64,000 nt of DNA from Rattus norvegicus (GCF_036323735.1 NC_086024.1:68010424-68074423); one strand, 5' to 3'; positions 1-12,159 are shown, numbered from the stretch's first letter. Translations and numbers: made by a program. Notes: a model not told the origin generated them from the letters alone.

Positions 1-1532
<1,532 letters not shown>

Positions 1533-1677
1533 GGCTCCAGGACTTTGCACAGGGAGGTAAACATACAAAATACCCAGTGTAAGCAACGAGACTGACTATG
1601 AACCTGGTGCGACAGCATAGTATTTGGTGAAACCCCCTACTGTGCAAGTCTGGAAGCCAGGGTTTTATGTTGGGCTG

Positions 1678-1752
1678 ATGGTGGAAGGAGAGAACTCACT
1701 GCTGACTTGTCCTCTGACCTCTCCACAAGTGTCAGGGCACACACGCATGAAG
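1678..1752 (+). mobile_element. B4/RSINE1-type SINE fragment
   Basis: The stretch GGTGGAAGGAGAGAAC followed by TTGTCCTCTGACCTC is the internal part of a tRNA-like rodent SINE seen also at 4450-4608 on the other strand. Only about 75 bases remain and no tail is visible. Confidence 0.5.
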
Positions 1753-2059
1753 AAATGCTGAATGAGTTCAGACTGGGGTGGCATGGGGAGAGAACCATGC
1801 CATGGCCTGGTGCAGAGGGGGTGTGTGAATGTCCACAAAGAAGACACGTTCAGGTTTTCTACATTTTCCAGCAGGATTCCAGAGACCACAGTCTATAGGT
1901 CACTGGTAGTCACCTGGCCATTTCCTTATTCCTCAAGGCAAAAGTCACTTTGTACTCTCTAATAGTTGTAATTGTCAATGCATGTGAAACAGTACCTTCA
2001 ACAGGGTCAGAGATAAGACAAAATTCTGTTTTGAGTTTAGAAGACTATGAGTAGGTTTT

Positions 2060-2214
2060 ATCCAGGAATATTCATGTAGATATATATGCACATAATAATA
2101 ATTCATGAAAAAAAGAGGTCACAGATGTGAAGGATAGTGGGTGGAGATGGGAATATGGGAGGGTTTAGAGGGAAGAAAGGGAAAAAAGAAATATCATTAT
2201 ATTATAATCTAAAC
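2060..2214 (+). mobile_element. L1 (Lx-type) 3' end
   Basis: The sequence runs from AGGAATATTCATGTAGATATA through a GGGAGGGTTTAGAGGGAAGAAAGG purine tract to a degenerate A-rich end. This is the layout of old rodent L1 3' UTRs, and the same motif order recurs at 51644-51770. The hAT element that follows sits in its tail. Confidence 0.6.
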
Positions 2215-2430
2215 CAGTGTCTCTCAACTTTTCTAATGCCCCAACACTTTAATACAGTTCCTTGTGATGGGGTGACCTCCAACATAACATTACAGCTTCA
2301 TAACTGTAATCTTACTAATGTTATGAATAATAATGTAAATGTCTGTGGCTTCCAGATGGTGTTAGACGACCCCTGTAAAAGGGTCATTTGACCCCCAAAG
2401 GAGCCACGAGTCATAGGTTGAGAACCATTG
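2215..2430. mobile_element. Nonautonomous hAT transposon, URR1-like
   Basis: A 216-bp element begins CAGTGTCTCTCAAC and ends GTTGAGAACCATTG, so the ends are imperfect terminal inverted repeats. It is flanked by an exact 8-bp duplication ATCTAAAC at 2207-2214 and 2431-2438, the target-site length of hAT elements. The internal text (AATACAGTTCC, GACGACCCCTGT, AAAGGGTCATTTGACC) matches my memory of the rodent URR1 (hAT-Charlie) family. It has no coding capacity and would have moved by transposase from a related autonomous element. Confidence 0.88.
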
Positions 2431-2439
2431 ATCTAAACT

Positions 2440-4210
2440 ATAAGCCCCTGAAGAATCCATACAAAGATATCAAGGCTATCTCTCTATCAGAATTAGTTCT
2501 TTCAGTTCTCACATGAGCTCCTTGCTCCCTGAAGACTGAATACAGACTTACTTATTCCTGACATATTTGCAGAACTATTTTTAGTAACCTTAAAGAGCTA
2601 AAATAAAAGTCCACACAGCGAAGACAATCAGAGAACTTAGTGGCCTTGCAGTCAGGCAAGGATGAATGCTAATGGCTTCTTCTGGTCACAGCACTGTTGC
2701 TGTTCTTTAATGGGTCTAGAGGTGCATGAATACTGCAAGTCAGGTTCATGTTTTGTTACTGTACCTCCCCATGGCTCTTGAGATCTTTGTGACTTCCAGA
2801 GACAACAGGAAGTAGCCAGGAAATACTGTAGGAAAAAGCACTTTGGCCAGCTGTCACAGATCTCTTACTTCTTACTTTATGGGGTCTGAGGATGAGTTTT
2901 AACACTGATTTTCAGGCAGAGGGTTCTCTAAAGACCTCAAAGTTATATGTAAAACACTGTGATCAAATGCAACAAAAGATACCTCTCTTTCCACCATCTT
3001 CCTTTGTCAAAAAATTCTGCGGCCATGATTATTCCCGGAGAGCCATTCTTGTTCACTATTTTCCAAGTCTGGGAGCTTTTGTTTTATTCTTCATTCATAT
3101 GCACTTCCATTCTTGGCCCAGAAACTGACTTTTTGTTTAGTGCTCAGTGAACTTAGGGAAAACCTCAGCCACATTTGAATATAGGCAAGTGGAGGGGACA
3201 AAACAAATTCAAAGAACCACTGCCAGTGATTCCTCTTTGTATGGTGAATGACAATCTAACAGTCTACCTTCCCAAGGAGTGTAGCATTACCAGCTACCCT
3301 CACCAATATAGAGACCATGTCCTTTCTTCTGGCTTCCTCTCTGTCTAACAAGCAGTACACCATTCTGACTTTCTTCTCACTGTCTTTGAAAGTCTTCCTT
3401 GACTGATGCTATCTCACTCCACAAGCTCAGCTTAAGCTGCCCATCTCAAAGACGTATTTGTTTTATTGAGAATTAATTCTTTGTATACTTCTACACCTGC
3501 TTATTTATCTTTACTCTTGCTTATATGGTGTTTGTCTCCCTCATGGTTTCTAGTTACTAGGAACTATGCTAACTATTGTGTTACTGTAAACGGTAGAAAG
3601 ACTGCATGAAATAATTTGGATTCGCATAACTACTAAATAAAGGAGTGAAGGGTGCTTATATTAATATAAAGTTTTGTGAATGCTTGGAATTAGGTGGCCA
3701 TTTGAATTACTCAGATAAATAGATCTGCATTTGCTTTTGAGTATGCTGGGAATTGAACTCAGAGTCATGTAGTTTTGGTATAGTTTTGGTATAGTTTTGA
3801 TGACTTGATTTGAAACGAAAACAAATTTCAAAGTGTGTCTTGTTCAAATATATTACAATTACAATTTTTGGTATAAAGAATATAGTTTCAGTCAGAAAGG
3901 AGAAATTAATTCTGGTGTTTTGCTACATAATCTTTGGTACAAATAATAACTTAAAGTATATGGGAGTAGGTTTTAATATTCTTACCACACAGGTAGAAAA
4001 ATATGTGAGGTAGTATACACATTAATTTTATTTAACCATTCTAAACATATACATGTATTATAATGTGTTATGTACCACAATTAGATATAAAAATAAAATG
4101 AATTATGAAACACCACTATAAATGCATATACCAAAATAAAGGGAATAATCTTTGAATGGCAGATTTTAGCCAGCTTGTATGTATTTTACCAATCTTTCTC
4201 TTTATTTTTT
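2440..4210. other. Unique, AT-rich non-coding DNA
   Basis: I see no gene here. A tandem TAGTTTTGGTA triplication lies at 3771-3798. A short SINE-like phrase (GCTGGGAATTGAACTCAGAGTC) at about 3745-3768 is too short to assign. Confidence 0.45.
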
Positions 4211-4211
4211 T

Positions 4212-4391
4212 AAGATTTACTTATTTATTTTATGTATGTGAGTACACTGTTGCTGTCTTCAGACACACCAGAAGATGGCATTGGATCCCATTACAGATGG
4301 TTGTTAGCCAATATGTGACTGCTGGGAATTGAACTCAGGACCTCTGGAAAAGCAGTCAGTGCTCTTAACCACTGAACCATCTCTCCAGCTC
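4212..4391 (-). mobile_element. B2 SINE
   Basis: Read on the minus strand it starts GAGCTGGAGAGATGG, continues with the tRNA-like head TTAAGAGCACTGACTGCT, then GGTCCTGAGTTCAATTCC, and ends in the B2 tail AAATAAATAAGTAAATCTTA. Nearly full length at about 180 bp. The polymerase III A and B box regions are in the head. B2 is a tRNA-derived SINE mobilised by L1 proteins. Confidence 0.92.
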
Positions 4392-4449
4392 CCAATCTCT
4401 ATTTTCTTAAAATGAATTTTTAAACATACATGTATTACATTTATGCAGT

Positions 4450-4608
4450 CTCTATGTGTGTTTACTTCTGCACATGGGTTATAGAGTGAATATGGAGATC
4501 AGAGGACAACTTGGTTCTCTCTTTTCATCTTTTGGGTTCTGAAGAGGTAACTCAGGCCATTAGGCTTGACAGAAAGAACCTTTACTTGCCGAACCATCTT
4601 GTCAGCCC
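4450..4608 (-). mobile_element. B4/RSINE1-type SINE
   Basis: On the plus strand the phrases GAGATCAGAGGACAACTTGG, GGTTCTCTC, AACTCAGGCCATTAGGCTTG and GAACCATCTTGTCAGCCCC appear in the order of an antisense B4/RSINE1 element. It is more diverged than the adjacent B2. The exact subfamily is uncertain. Confidence 0.65.
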
Positions 4609-5026
4609 CAGTACAGACGTTTAAGGCTATATAGTCTATTAATTCATTAATTTAACAAATATTAATCATCTATTTTCTATCAAGAATTCTTCTGGGAACT
4701 GGGTTTACATGCTGACTGTAAAACTCAAGCACATGACTCCTGAGGTCATAGTGCCTTCTACAGGGAACAGCAAGGAAAGCCATAGGAGCCATAGCAGCTC
4801 CATGATAGTTTCACAAGTCTCTCTCACCATTCTGTTGACTGGGGGTGAAGGACTGTTTTACAGTTGGTGTTTCCTGAATAGAGGTTCTTTTGTACTCCTT
4901 CAGGCTTCCATCACTGTTAACATTTCAATAATTCAGATGGCTTCTTTTCAATATTTCTCTATTTCTTTGACACTATTTATGTGTACATTTTTTGCCTAAA
5001 TTACAGATTCTTTGTGAATCATGTAC

Positions 5027-5417
5027 CGTCTTAGTCAGGGTCTCTATTCCTGCACAAGACATCATGACCAAGGAGCATGTTGGAGAGGAAAGGGTTGATC
5101 AGCTTACACTTTCCACATTGCTGTTCATCATCAAAGGAAGTCAGAACTGGAACACAAGCAAATTAGAAAGCAGGAGCTGAAACAGAGGCCATGAAGGGAT
5201 GTTTGTTGCTGGTTTGCTTCCTCTGGCTTGCTTTCTTATAGAACCTAAGACTACCAGCTCAGGGATGGTAGCACCCTCAAGGGGCCTTGCCCCCTTGATC
5301 ACTTGTTGAGAAAATGCCTTACAGGTGGATCTCATGGAGGCATTTCCTCAAGGGAGGCTCTTTTCTCTGTGATAACCCCAGATTGTGTCAAGTTGACACA
5401 CAAAACTAGCCAGTACA
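5027..5417 (-). repeat. 3' LTR of the MaLR element
   Basis: Uninterrupted copy of the LTR, 391 bp. The outer edge has lost its terminal dinucleotide (CGTCTTAG on the plus strand where TGTCTTAG is expected). The polyadenylation signal expected near CTGAATAAACCC is mutated. On the minus strand a short purine run AAGGGG precedes it at about 5420, where a polypurine tract should be. Confidence 0.8.
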
Positions 5418-6569
5418 ATTGACCCCTTGTCAACTTGACACACAAACACATCACTATTAAGCTTCAACCCTTATTTTCTTACTCATCCCCAAGATCTAAA
5501 TAACTTTAAGAGTCCCACAGGCTTTACAAATTTTTACACATTCAAATTTCAACCCCTTTAAAATATCCAACATTTTTTTAAAATTCAAAGTCTTTTTATA
5601 ATTCAGTCTCTTAATTGTGGGCTCCACTAAAATACTTTCTTTCTAAGAGGGAAAAATATCAAGGCACAGTCACATTCAAAAACAAAATCAAACTCTAATC
5701 ATCCAGTGCTTAGGATCCACTCATGATCTTCTCCAGCTTGGGTCACTTCTCCAGCTCTGCCCTTTGTACCACACACCTTGTCTTTTAGTCTCCAGATGCC
5801 TGTACTCCACTGCTGCTGCTGTTTTGGTGGTCATCTCATGATACTGGCATCTCCAAAACACTGCTGTCTAGGCTTCACCAATAGCCTCTCATAGGTGCTC
5901 TTCATGGTGCCAAGGCTCAACTCCTTTGGATGACCCCTTCAGTCCTGAGCCATCAATTACAACTGAGGCTGCACCTTCACCAATGACCTTCCATGGCCTC
6001 TCACAGTGCTGAACCTCAGCTGCTCTTTATGACCCCTTCATGCCTTCAAAACCAGTAGCACCTGGGTAACTCTTACACATTATAAAGTCCAGCTACAGCA
6101 TGAGGTACAACCTTGGCTTTCTCTGGAGCACTGCCTCTTTGTGCTCTCCGAAAACACTTCCCAGAGGATTTCACCTCAATGATGCTGGTCTCTTTTTAAT
6201 AACTACCAATTTCTTAGCTCCAGCTGATCAGCATCAGTAGTCCCAGTAATGCAAAGGTTTTGTTTTAGTAGTTCTGGTATCTTTGTAATCACAGCTGATT
6301 CTTCAGCCCCAGCTAACCAAACTGCAGAATTGTCACAATCAAAAGGCAACAGCTCTGATAAGTCTTTAATTTTCACTCTGAAATTTCATAACCCAGGCTT
6401 CCATCTTCTGCACTGTTCTCAACATTATCATCTAAGCTTCTACAGAACATTGCACAGAACTCTTCACATCCCGATGGTTCTTCTAGCTCTAAGTTCCAAA
6501 GTCCTTCCACATTCCTCTCAAAAATATGGGTTACCCCATCACAGGAATACCCCACTCCTGGTATCAATT
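5418..6569 (-). other. Non-coding internal region of the MaLR element
   Basis: The 1.15-kb segment between the LTRs is CT-rich on the plus strand with several loosely related units (for example ATGACCCCTTCA phrases at 5930-6050). No retroviral protein motif is readable in either direction. The reading frame at 6249-6614 is unsupported. Confidence 0.6.
6551..6569 (-). other. tRNA-Leu-like primer binding site
   Basis: On the minus strand, directly after the 5' LTR, the sequence reads ATTGATACCAGGAGTGGG. Known MaLR/ERVL elements carry TGGTACCAGGAGTGGGG here, complementary to the 3' end of tRNA-Leu. The GG to GA change suggests decay. This site fixes the orientation of the element. Confidence 0.7.
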
Positions 6570-6782
6570 TGTTTTAGTCAGGGTTTCTATTTCTGTGCAA
6601 AACATCATGACTAAGAAGCAAGCTGGGGAGGAAAGGGTTTACTTAGCTTATAGTTTCCACATTGCTGTTCATCACCAAAGAAAGTCAGGACTGGAACTCA
6701 AGCAGGTCAGGAAGTATGAGCTGATGTAGAGGCCATGGAGGGATGTTACTTACTGGTTTGCTTCCCCTGGCTTGCTCAGCTT

Positions 6783-6835
<53 letters not shown>

Positions 6836-6845
6836 TCCTTCCTTC
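6783..6845. repeat. (CT)n microsatellite with CCTT run
   Basis: About 50 bases of CT followed by CCTTCCTTCCTT and TTTATTTATTTA. It lies where the poly(A) tail of the minus-strand L1 fragment should be, so it probably grew from that tail. Confidence 0.95.
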
Positions 6846-7851
6846 TTTATTTATTTATTTTTACATTCCAGATTTTATTCTCCTCTTGGTCCACCCCTCA
6901 AAGGTTCCACATCCCATACCTCCTCACTGCCCCCCCTTCTGCCACTATCCCTCCTCCCTACCCCCACCATGGTCTCCACAAAGATCTCCCCACTCCCCAT
7001 CAGACCTCTGAACTTCCTGGAGCCTCCAGTGTTTCGAGAGTTAGGTATATCTTCTTTGGCTCACCCAGACCCAGTAGTTCTCTGCTGTATATGTGTTGGA
7101 GTCCTCATCTCAGTTGGTATATGCTGCCTGGTTGGTGATCCAGTGTCTAAGAGATCTCAGGGGTCCAGGTTAATTGAGACTGCTGGTCTTCTTACAGGGT
7201 TGTCCTCCTCCTTACCTTCCTCCAGCTTTTCCCTGATTCAATCAGAGGGGTCAGCAGCTTCTGTTCATGGTTGGATGCACATATCAGCATCTGACTCAGC
7301 TGCTTGTTGGGTCTTTTGGAGAGCAATCCTGCTAGGTCCCTTTTTGTGAACACCCTATAGCTTCAGTAGTGGTGTCATGTCTTGGGGCCTTCCCTTAAGC
7401 TGGGACCCCCGTTGGGCCTGTAGCTGGACCTTCTTTTCCTCAGGCTCTTCTTCATTTCCATCCCTGCATTTCTTTTAGACAGTAAGAATTATGGGTCAGA
7501 GCTTTGGCTGTGGGATAGCAACCACATCTCTTACTTGATGCCCAGTCTTTCTTCTGGAGATGGATTCAATAAGATATCTCTCTCCACTATAGAGCCTTTC
7601 ATCTAGGGTCCACCCTCTTTGAGTCCTGAGAGTCTCTCACTTCCCAGGTCTCTGGTACATTCTAGAGGGTCTCCTCAGCCACCTTCCTCCAGAGGTCGCC
7701 TGTTTCCATTCTTCTGCCGGCTCTCAGGGCTTCAGTCCTTTTCCCCACACCCAATACCAGATTTTGTTTCCTTCTCCCTCACCTCATCCCCTTTCCCTCC
7801 CCGTCCCTCCCACCCCTTTTGTGGTTGCTTTCTTCTCTCTTCCAAGTGGAC
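6845..7851 (-). mobile_element. 5'-truncated L1 3' UTR
   Basis: The plus strand reads TTACATTCCAGATTTTATTC, TGGTCCACCCCTCAAAGGTTC, GCTGCCTGGTTGGTG, TCCAGGTTAATTGAGACTGC and onwards, matching segment by segment the 3' UTR of the longer L1 at 53545-54475. It contains no coding part. The 204-codon plus-strand frame across it is a shadow of the CT run and UTR. Confidence 0.88.
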
Positions 7852-8162
7852 TGATATAGAACCCAAGACTACCAGCCCAGTGATGGTACCACCCACAAAG
7901 GGCCCTGCCCCCTTGATTACCTAGAAAATGCCTTATAGCTGGACCTTAGGGAGGCATTTCCTCAAGGGAGGCTCTTTTCTCAGTGATAAGTCCAGCTTGT
8001 GTCAAGTCAACACACAAAAACAGCCAGTATATGTACTATGTATAGCTTCATCTCATTCCTTTATCACAAAAATAACACTCATATAGAAAAAGTTTAATCA
8101 AACTTTGATTAAATGTTCCTCATAACAGAAGAAAAAATCTATGTACTCCTTTTGTGACTACA

Positions 8163-8207
8163 TACATACATATATACACACACACACACACATATATATA
8201 TATATGC
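8163..8207. repeat. (CATA)/(CA)n/(TA)n microsatellite
   Basis: CATACATACATA passes into about 9 CA units and then TATATATATATATG. First of a cluster of simple repeats between 8.1 and 9.4 kb. Confidence 0.9.
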
Positions 8208-8942
8208 ATGTGACCACACACATAATTATAAGTGATATAATATATAAATATAATTTTTATCATTAATAGAATACCTTGGATAGAATTGTTGGGTGTTTAT
8301 TGTTAGAAGATACTGGAAACCATTCTTCTTCCAGGATAACACAGTATCATTTTTCCATTCTTAAGTACTTGGAGATTATCAAGAGACTAAGACTATTAGA
8401 ATAAGAATGGTTGTTAATTAAAGTTTGTGTTAAAGTATGCAATTTTAATATCAGAGAGCCCAGTTCTACAAAGAATTGTCTTAATTATGAAAATTTGATT
8501 TAATAACTATCAAGACATAAATCTTAAACATTTTGCATAAAATGTTGAAGAAGTTTATAGAATCAAAGTTATAGTGGTGTCCAGTTAAGAAAGAGAAGTC
8601 ACAGTTATTTTTACAGATAATTTCAAATAAATGTTAATTACTATAACAGTGCAGCGAAAGCAGTAGAAACACTTCTTTTTGGTGGGATGACTAACATTAG
8701 AGTAGAGCTGAAACACAGGCTTCAGACTGTACCACTTTCCTAGTGTTGATGTCTTGGGTGTGGTGGCATTGAGGATAGGGCTCTATGGCAGGTGTGATTC
8801 TGCATATCATGTCACACAGCCTAATTTTGTATATACCATAAGCCAAGATGACTTTTAATATTTTCAAATGGTTGATATATATGTATTATAATATAATATA
8901 TTATAACATAATACATATAAGGTATATATATAATGTTGGTAA

Positions 8943-8944
<2 letters not shown>

Positions 8945-8999
<55 letters not shown>
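8945..8999. repeat. (AT)n microsatellite
   Basis: About 27 perfect AT units, preceded by an AT-rich palindrome-prone stretch at 8871-8930. Likely cruciform-forming or easily unwound DNA. Confidence 0.97.
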
Positions 9000-9003
<4 letters not shown>

Positions 9004-9192
9004 ACTAGAAAAGCTTTCTTACACCTTATCTATATCATCATACCTCAAGTACTGAGAAAGCGCTAATTCGATTTAGCTGTTTCTACTGAGAGCATTTGCT
9101 TCCCTTAGATGAAGACATATTATTGTACGATACTCAAGGGAGCATGAAGCAGAGAAGCCAGACAATTCAAATGAGACTTCCTTCATTCTTCT

Positions 9193-9352
9193 TTTTCTCT
9201 CTTCTCTTCTCTTCTCTTCTCTTCTCTTCTCTTCTCTTCTCTTCTCTTCTCCTCCTCTTCCTACTTCTTCTGTCTCTATCTCTGTCTCTGTCTCTGTCTC
9301 TCTCTCTTTCTCTGCTCCCCCCCTCCCTCCCTCCCTCCCTCCTTCCCTCTCA
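9193..9352. repeat. 160-bp homopyrimidine tract
   Basis: On the plus strand it is nearly pure C/T: about ten CTCTT units, then CTGTCT units, CT units, and CCCT/CTCC units, ending at a TG run. The mirror symmetry of the TCTTC part makes triplex formation plausible. The overlapping 166-codon minus-strand frame is an artefact of this tract. Confidence 0.95.
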
Positions 9353-9639
9353 TGTGTGTGTGTACACATGCATGTGAGTACTTGTGCATGTCTTGCTTGC
9401 CATTGTTCAGGATTAAAATAAAAGAGGCTAAAGAAGCTGAAACATGGTTTATGGAGTCTTATCCTAAAATCATCTGGGAGGGATAAACAACACTTTCCAG
9501 AATATCTCTGAAGTGGGCTGGGTGCATGTATGAGGAGGTAGAGGGAGGTAGATGTGGAAAGTTTTCTAGACACTAGAGACCTATTAAATATATTTACTCA
9601 TGGCACCTTTGCTTGTCTGTGCATGTTATAGCCAGTAAA

Positions 9640-9985
9640 AATTCCAGCATGGCCGAGGGAGTGATCCATGAAGCTCCACCACTAGCTGAGTAGCTGAGAA
9701 GCTACTGGCAGATGATGGCTATTGGGTGAGAACTTCTCTCCTGTGGAGATATAGCTGGAGGATATAGCTCATGTCCCAGTGCTTGACCCAATATGGGAAT
9801 CCTAACTGAACTCTAGTTATTAAAACAGAAAAGAAGACTAAGTTGGGAGGGAGACTATGTTGAAGGCACTGGAGGAGTTCGAGGGAAGTAGTGGTGGATG
9901 GATGTGATCACAATACAATGTATAGATGTCTAAAATTTAAAATAATGAAGATTATTTTAAAGCTTGCACACACGTACATAATAGA
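9640..9985 (+). mobile_element. L1 (Lx-type) 3' UTR
   Basis: Phrases CATGGCCGAGGGAGTGATCC, AGCTCCACCACTAGCTGAG, GAAGTTGGGAGGGAGACTATG and AATACAATGTATAGATGT run in the order of an old rodent L1 3' UTR, ending in an A/T-rich tail. 5'-truncated, non-coding. Confidence 0.65.
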
Positions 9986-10137
9986 AGTATATAGCCTAAC
10001 TTCTGGATCTAATTAAAGGCTATGTACATAGACAGCTATGCACTGCAATGGTATATTGGCATTTGGCACATGGAATATATAGTGGTGATCACACAGGGTT
10101 ATTGATCATGGAGTTGAAAATTTCTTTCACCCAATGT

Positions 10138-10745
10138 TTCAGTCAAGGTTCTCTAGAGGAATATACATACATACATTCATACATACATGCATACATACAT
10201 ACATACATGTGCATGTGTGTATTGTACATAATAAATCAGAATTAATTGAGTTTTAAAATAGTAATGGTAGTGAAATCACATCTGAGATGTTGAGAAACTG
10301 GTAGTTGCTTAATCCTTGAAGCTAAATGCCTCAACTGTCAGATTAATCCTATAGTCTCTCACAATGGGACAATTGATAGTTCCTCAGTTCATAAAGTGAG
10401 GTCCCCCTGCAGTGCCAATCTGGTGAAGGACTCATGGGAAGTTTCTGGGAGCCTCTGGCCCCTAGTCCATGATGAAAGCTTGGAGATGGTATTTCTGATG
10501 TTATTGAAGGAATCAGCAGCAATAGTTTCAACAGGACAAATCTACTTGGTGGCAAGAGGAATGACCAAGCATGCAAAAAGCTCGAGGATCTTCCCGCTGC
10601 TATGTTTTCATCTGGGAAGCAACTAGAAGGTATCACCCCTGTGGGTGTCCCCACATGATGCAAGGCAATCTGACCAATTTTTCAGCTGTAGCTCCACTCA
10701 GACAATCCTAATTAGTGACAAGTTGACATTAAAGCCAACCATAAT
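10138..10745 (-). mobile_element. Rodent MaLR-like LTR
   Basis: The plus strand opens TTTCAGTCAAGGTTCTCTAGAGG and closes GTTGACATTAAAGCCAACCATAA, the layout of antisense rodent MaLR-type LTRs (promoter and end reading leftward). Central phrases such as GTTCATAAAGTGAGGTCC fit. I cannot name the subfamily, and no partner LTR is seen, so it is probably a solo LTR. Confidence 0.55.
10162..10215. repeat. (CATA)n microsatellite
   Basis: About 12 CATA-type units with a few substitutions inside the LTR at 10138-10745, passing into a GTGCATGTGTGT run. Confidence 0.92.
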
Positions 10746-10904
10746 ACCTAGTGAAGTCAAAGGCAACCTGTCATTATGCAACACATTTCAAGTATGTTTG
10801 TGGTGATATTTGTGTAAACAAACCTACTGGACTTCAGTCATGAAAGTCCAAACATGCAATGCTGCACAGTACATGACACAGCATATTAATAATACTCCAC
10901 TATG

Positions 10905-11004
10905 GAGTTGGGGATTTAGCTCAGTGGTAGAGCGCTTGCCTAGCAAGTGCAAGGCCCTGGGTTTGGTCCCCAGCTCTGAAAAAAAAAAGAAAAAAAAGAA
11001 AAAA
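10905..11004 (+). mobile_element. ID SINE
   Basis: The body (10905-10978) reads GAGTTGGGGATTTAGCTCAG (A box region), AGCGCTTGCCTAGCAAG, and GGGTTTGGTCCCCAGCTC (B box region). An A-rich tail with G interruptions follows to about 11004. A 17-bp target duplication with one mismatch, AATAATACTCCACTATG / AATAATACCCCACTATG, lies at 10888-10904 and 11005-11021. ID elements descend from the BC1 RNA gene and are especially abundant in rat. Confidence 0.97.
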
Positions 11005-11021
11005 AATAATACCCCACTATG

Positions 11022-11576
11022 ACTGGTTTATATATTTGCTACGGCATTATTGAGTATTATTTTAGGATGCTCCTTTACACTTATATAAAAATAGTTACTG
11101 TAAAACAATGTACTATGTTACTTCAGCAACAGCACCACTTATTTTTTTTTCTTTTGATTGCATAAAGTCCACACTGTGTGGCTGACCTAAGGCAACTTTT
11201 ATTTTATTAGTCTGTATAATCTACCTTCCCACACTGTGGATAAGAAAAACCTATATGGGGTCATGTAACTAGTTGTGAAATTGTGAAAAACTGGCAACAG
11301 CAAAAGGTTTCTGGATGATGTGAGCAAAATACTAATTCAAAACCGGGGAGGCAGTTTGAGGTGTTTCTGGCAGTGCCTGCCTGTGCTGTGGCCTGTGATT
11401 TCACTGAAGCCTTAGTTCTGGAACACACAACTTGTGCATGTTATACTACACAGGCCACATTTCAGGCTAAGCCAGTGAATGCTACCTGAAATGCTCATCA
11501 AATTTGAGACACGAACTGTTATGAGGAATGGTCCTTTTTACTACACATAAAATGTTTTCTGCTCTTATAGAAATAA
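11022..11576. other. Unique non-coding DNA
   Basis: No repeat family or open frame is recognised in this 0.55-kb stretch. Confidence 0.4.
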
Positions 11577-11790
11577 GATAGATAGATGATTCAGTGGCTA
11601 AGAGTGAAGGATAGATTCTCCACAGATCCTGAATTTACTCCCAGTCCCTGCACTGGGTTCAGAACTACCTGTAACTCCAACTTGAGGAGATATGATGCCT
11701 CTGGCACCCATGGGTGCCCCACATCAGTGCTTATACTAATACATCCTTTTATACTCAATTAAAAAATAAATAAGAATCTTTCAAAAAAGA
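11577..11790 (+). mobile_element. B3-type SINE, degenerate
   Basis: The order GATGATTCAGTGGCTAAGAG, CAGTCCCTGCACTGGGTTC, CTGTAACTCCAACTTGAGG, CCTCTGGCACCC and the tail CAATTAAAAAATAAATAAGA follows a B3 element in sense orientation. It is strongly diverged. Confidence 0.65.
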
Positions 11791-12159
11791 AAAATAATGT
11801 TTACATTGTGGAAAACAAAGACCATTCAAATAGCATTTAGTATATCTTTGTATTGTACTGTATGTATCGTGTCAGAATGTTTAGTTTTAAAAATTACTGT
11901 TTGAGCAATTTACTTTAAATTTCATAAAAGAAAATCTTGAAATAAATTTGAACAGCATCTCCAACAACTTTTACCATGGCTGGAAATGTGCTTCTGCCAT
12001 TCTGTACTTTGTGATACAGCACACGGAGCACTGATGGCCATAAAATCAGAACATGGATCAACTCTGAAAAGTTGTACACAACTTAAATTATCAAATATTC
12101 AGCTAGGCAATCCACCTTATTAGTGGATGAAGAGAGTTGTTTTAAAATTATTTCTTGAT

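Larger units (their letters stand above)
5027..8031 (-). mobile_element. ERVL-MaLR element with two LTRs
   Basis: Two diverged direct repeats of about 391 bp (5027-5417; 6570-8031, the second interrupted) flank a 1.15-kb internal part. The duplication TGTAC (5022-5026 and 8032-8036) is 5 bp, as in ERVL/MaLR. On the minus strand each LTR opens TGTACTGGC or its decayed form, contains a TTCTATAAGAAAGC promoter-like box, and closes near GACTAAGACA. Next to the 5' LTR the internal part begins with a match to a tRNA-Leu primer site, the priming class of MaLR. The internal region has no gag, pro or pol frame, so the element was non-autonomous. The two LTRs differ at many positions, so it is old. Confidence 0.8.
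6570..8031 (-). repeat. 5' LTR of the MaLR element, split by an L1 fragment
   Basis: Two parts, 6570-6781 and about 7852-8031, together equal about 392 bp and align with 5027-5417. The break is between CAGCTTGCT and TATAGAACCC. The 1.07 kb between them is a CT microsatellite plus an L1 3' UTR. Confidence 0.8.

Noticed and set aside
6735..7349. 204-codon plus-strand frame
   Set aside because: It begins in a MaLR LTR, crosses the CT repeat and continues in the antisense L1 3' UTR. Composition explains it.
9073..9573. 166-codon minus-strand frame with Glu/Arg/Lys-rich middle
   Set aside because: The charged stretch is the complement of the homopyrimidine tract, and the flanks show no protein motif.
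10905..10980. tRNA-like sequence with A and B box
   Set aside because: It is an ID SINE body with an A-rich tail and target duplication. It does not form a complete tRNA gene.
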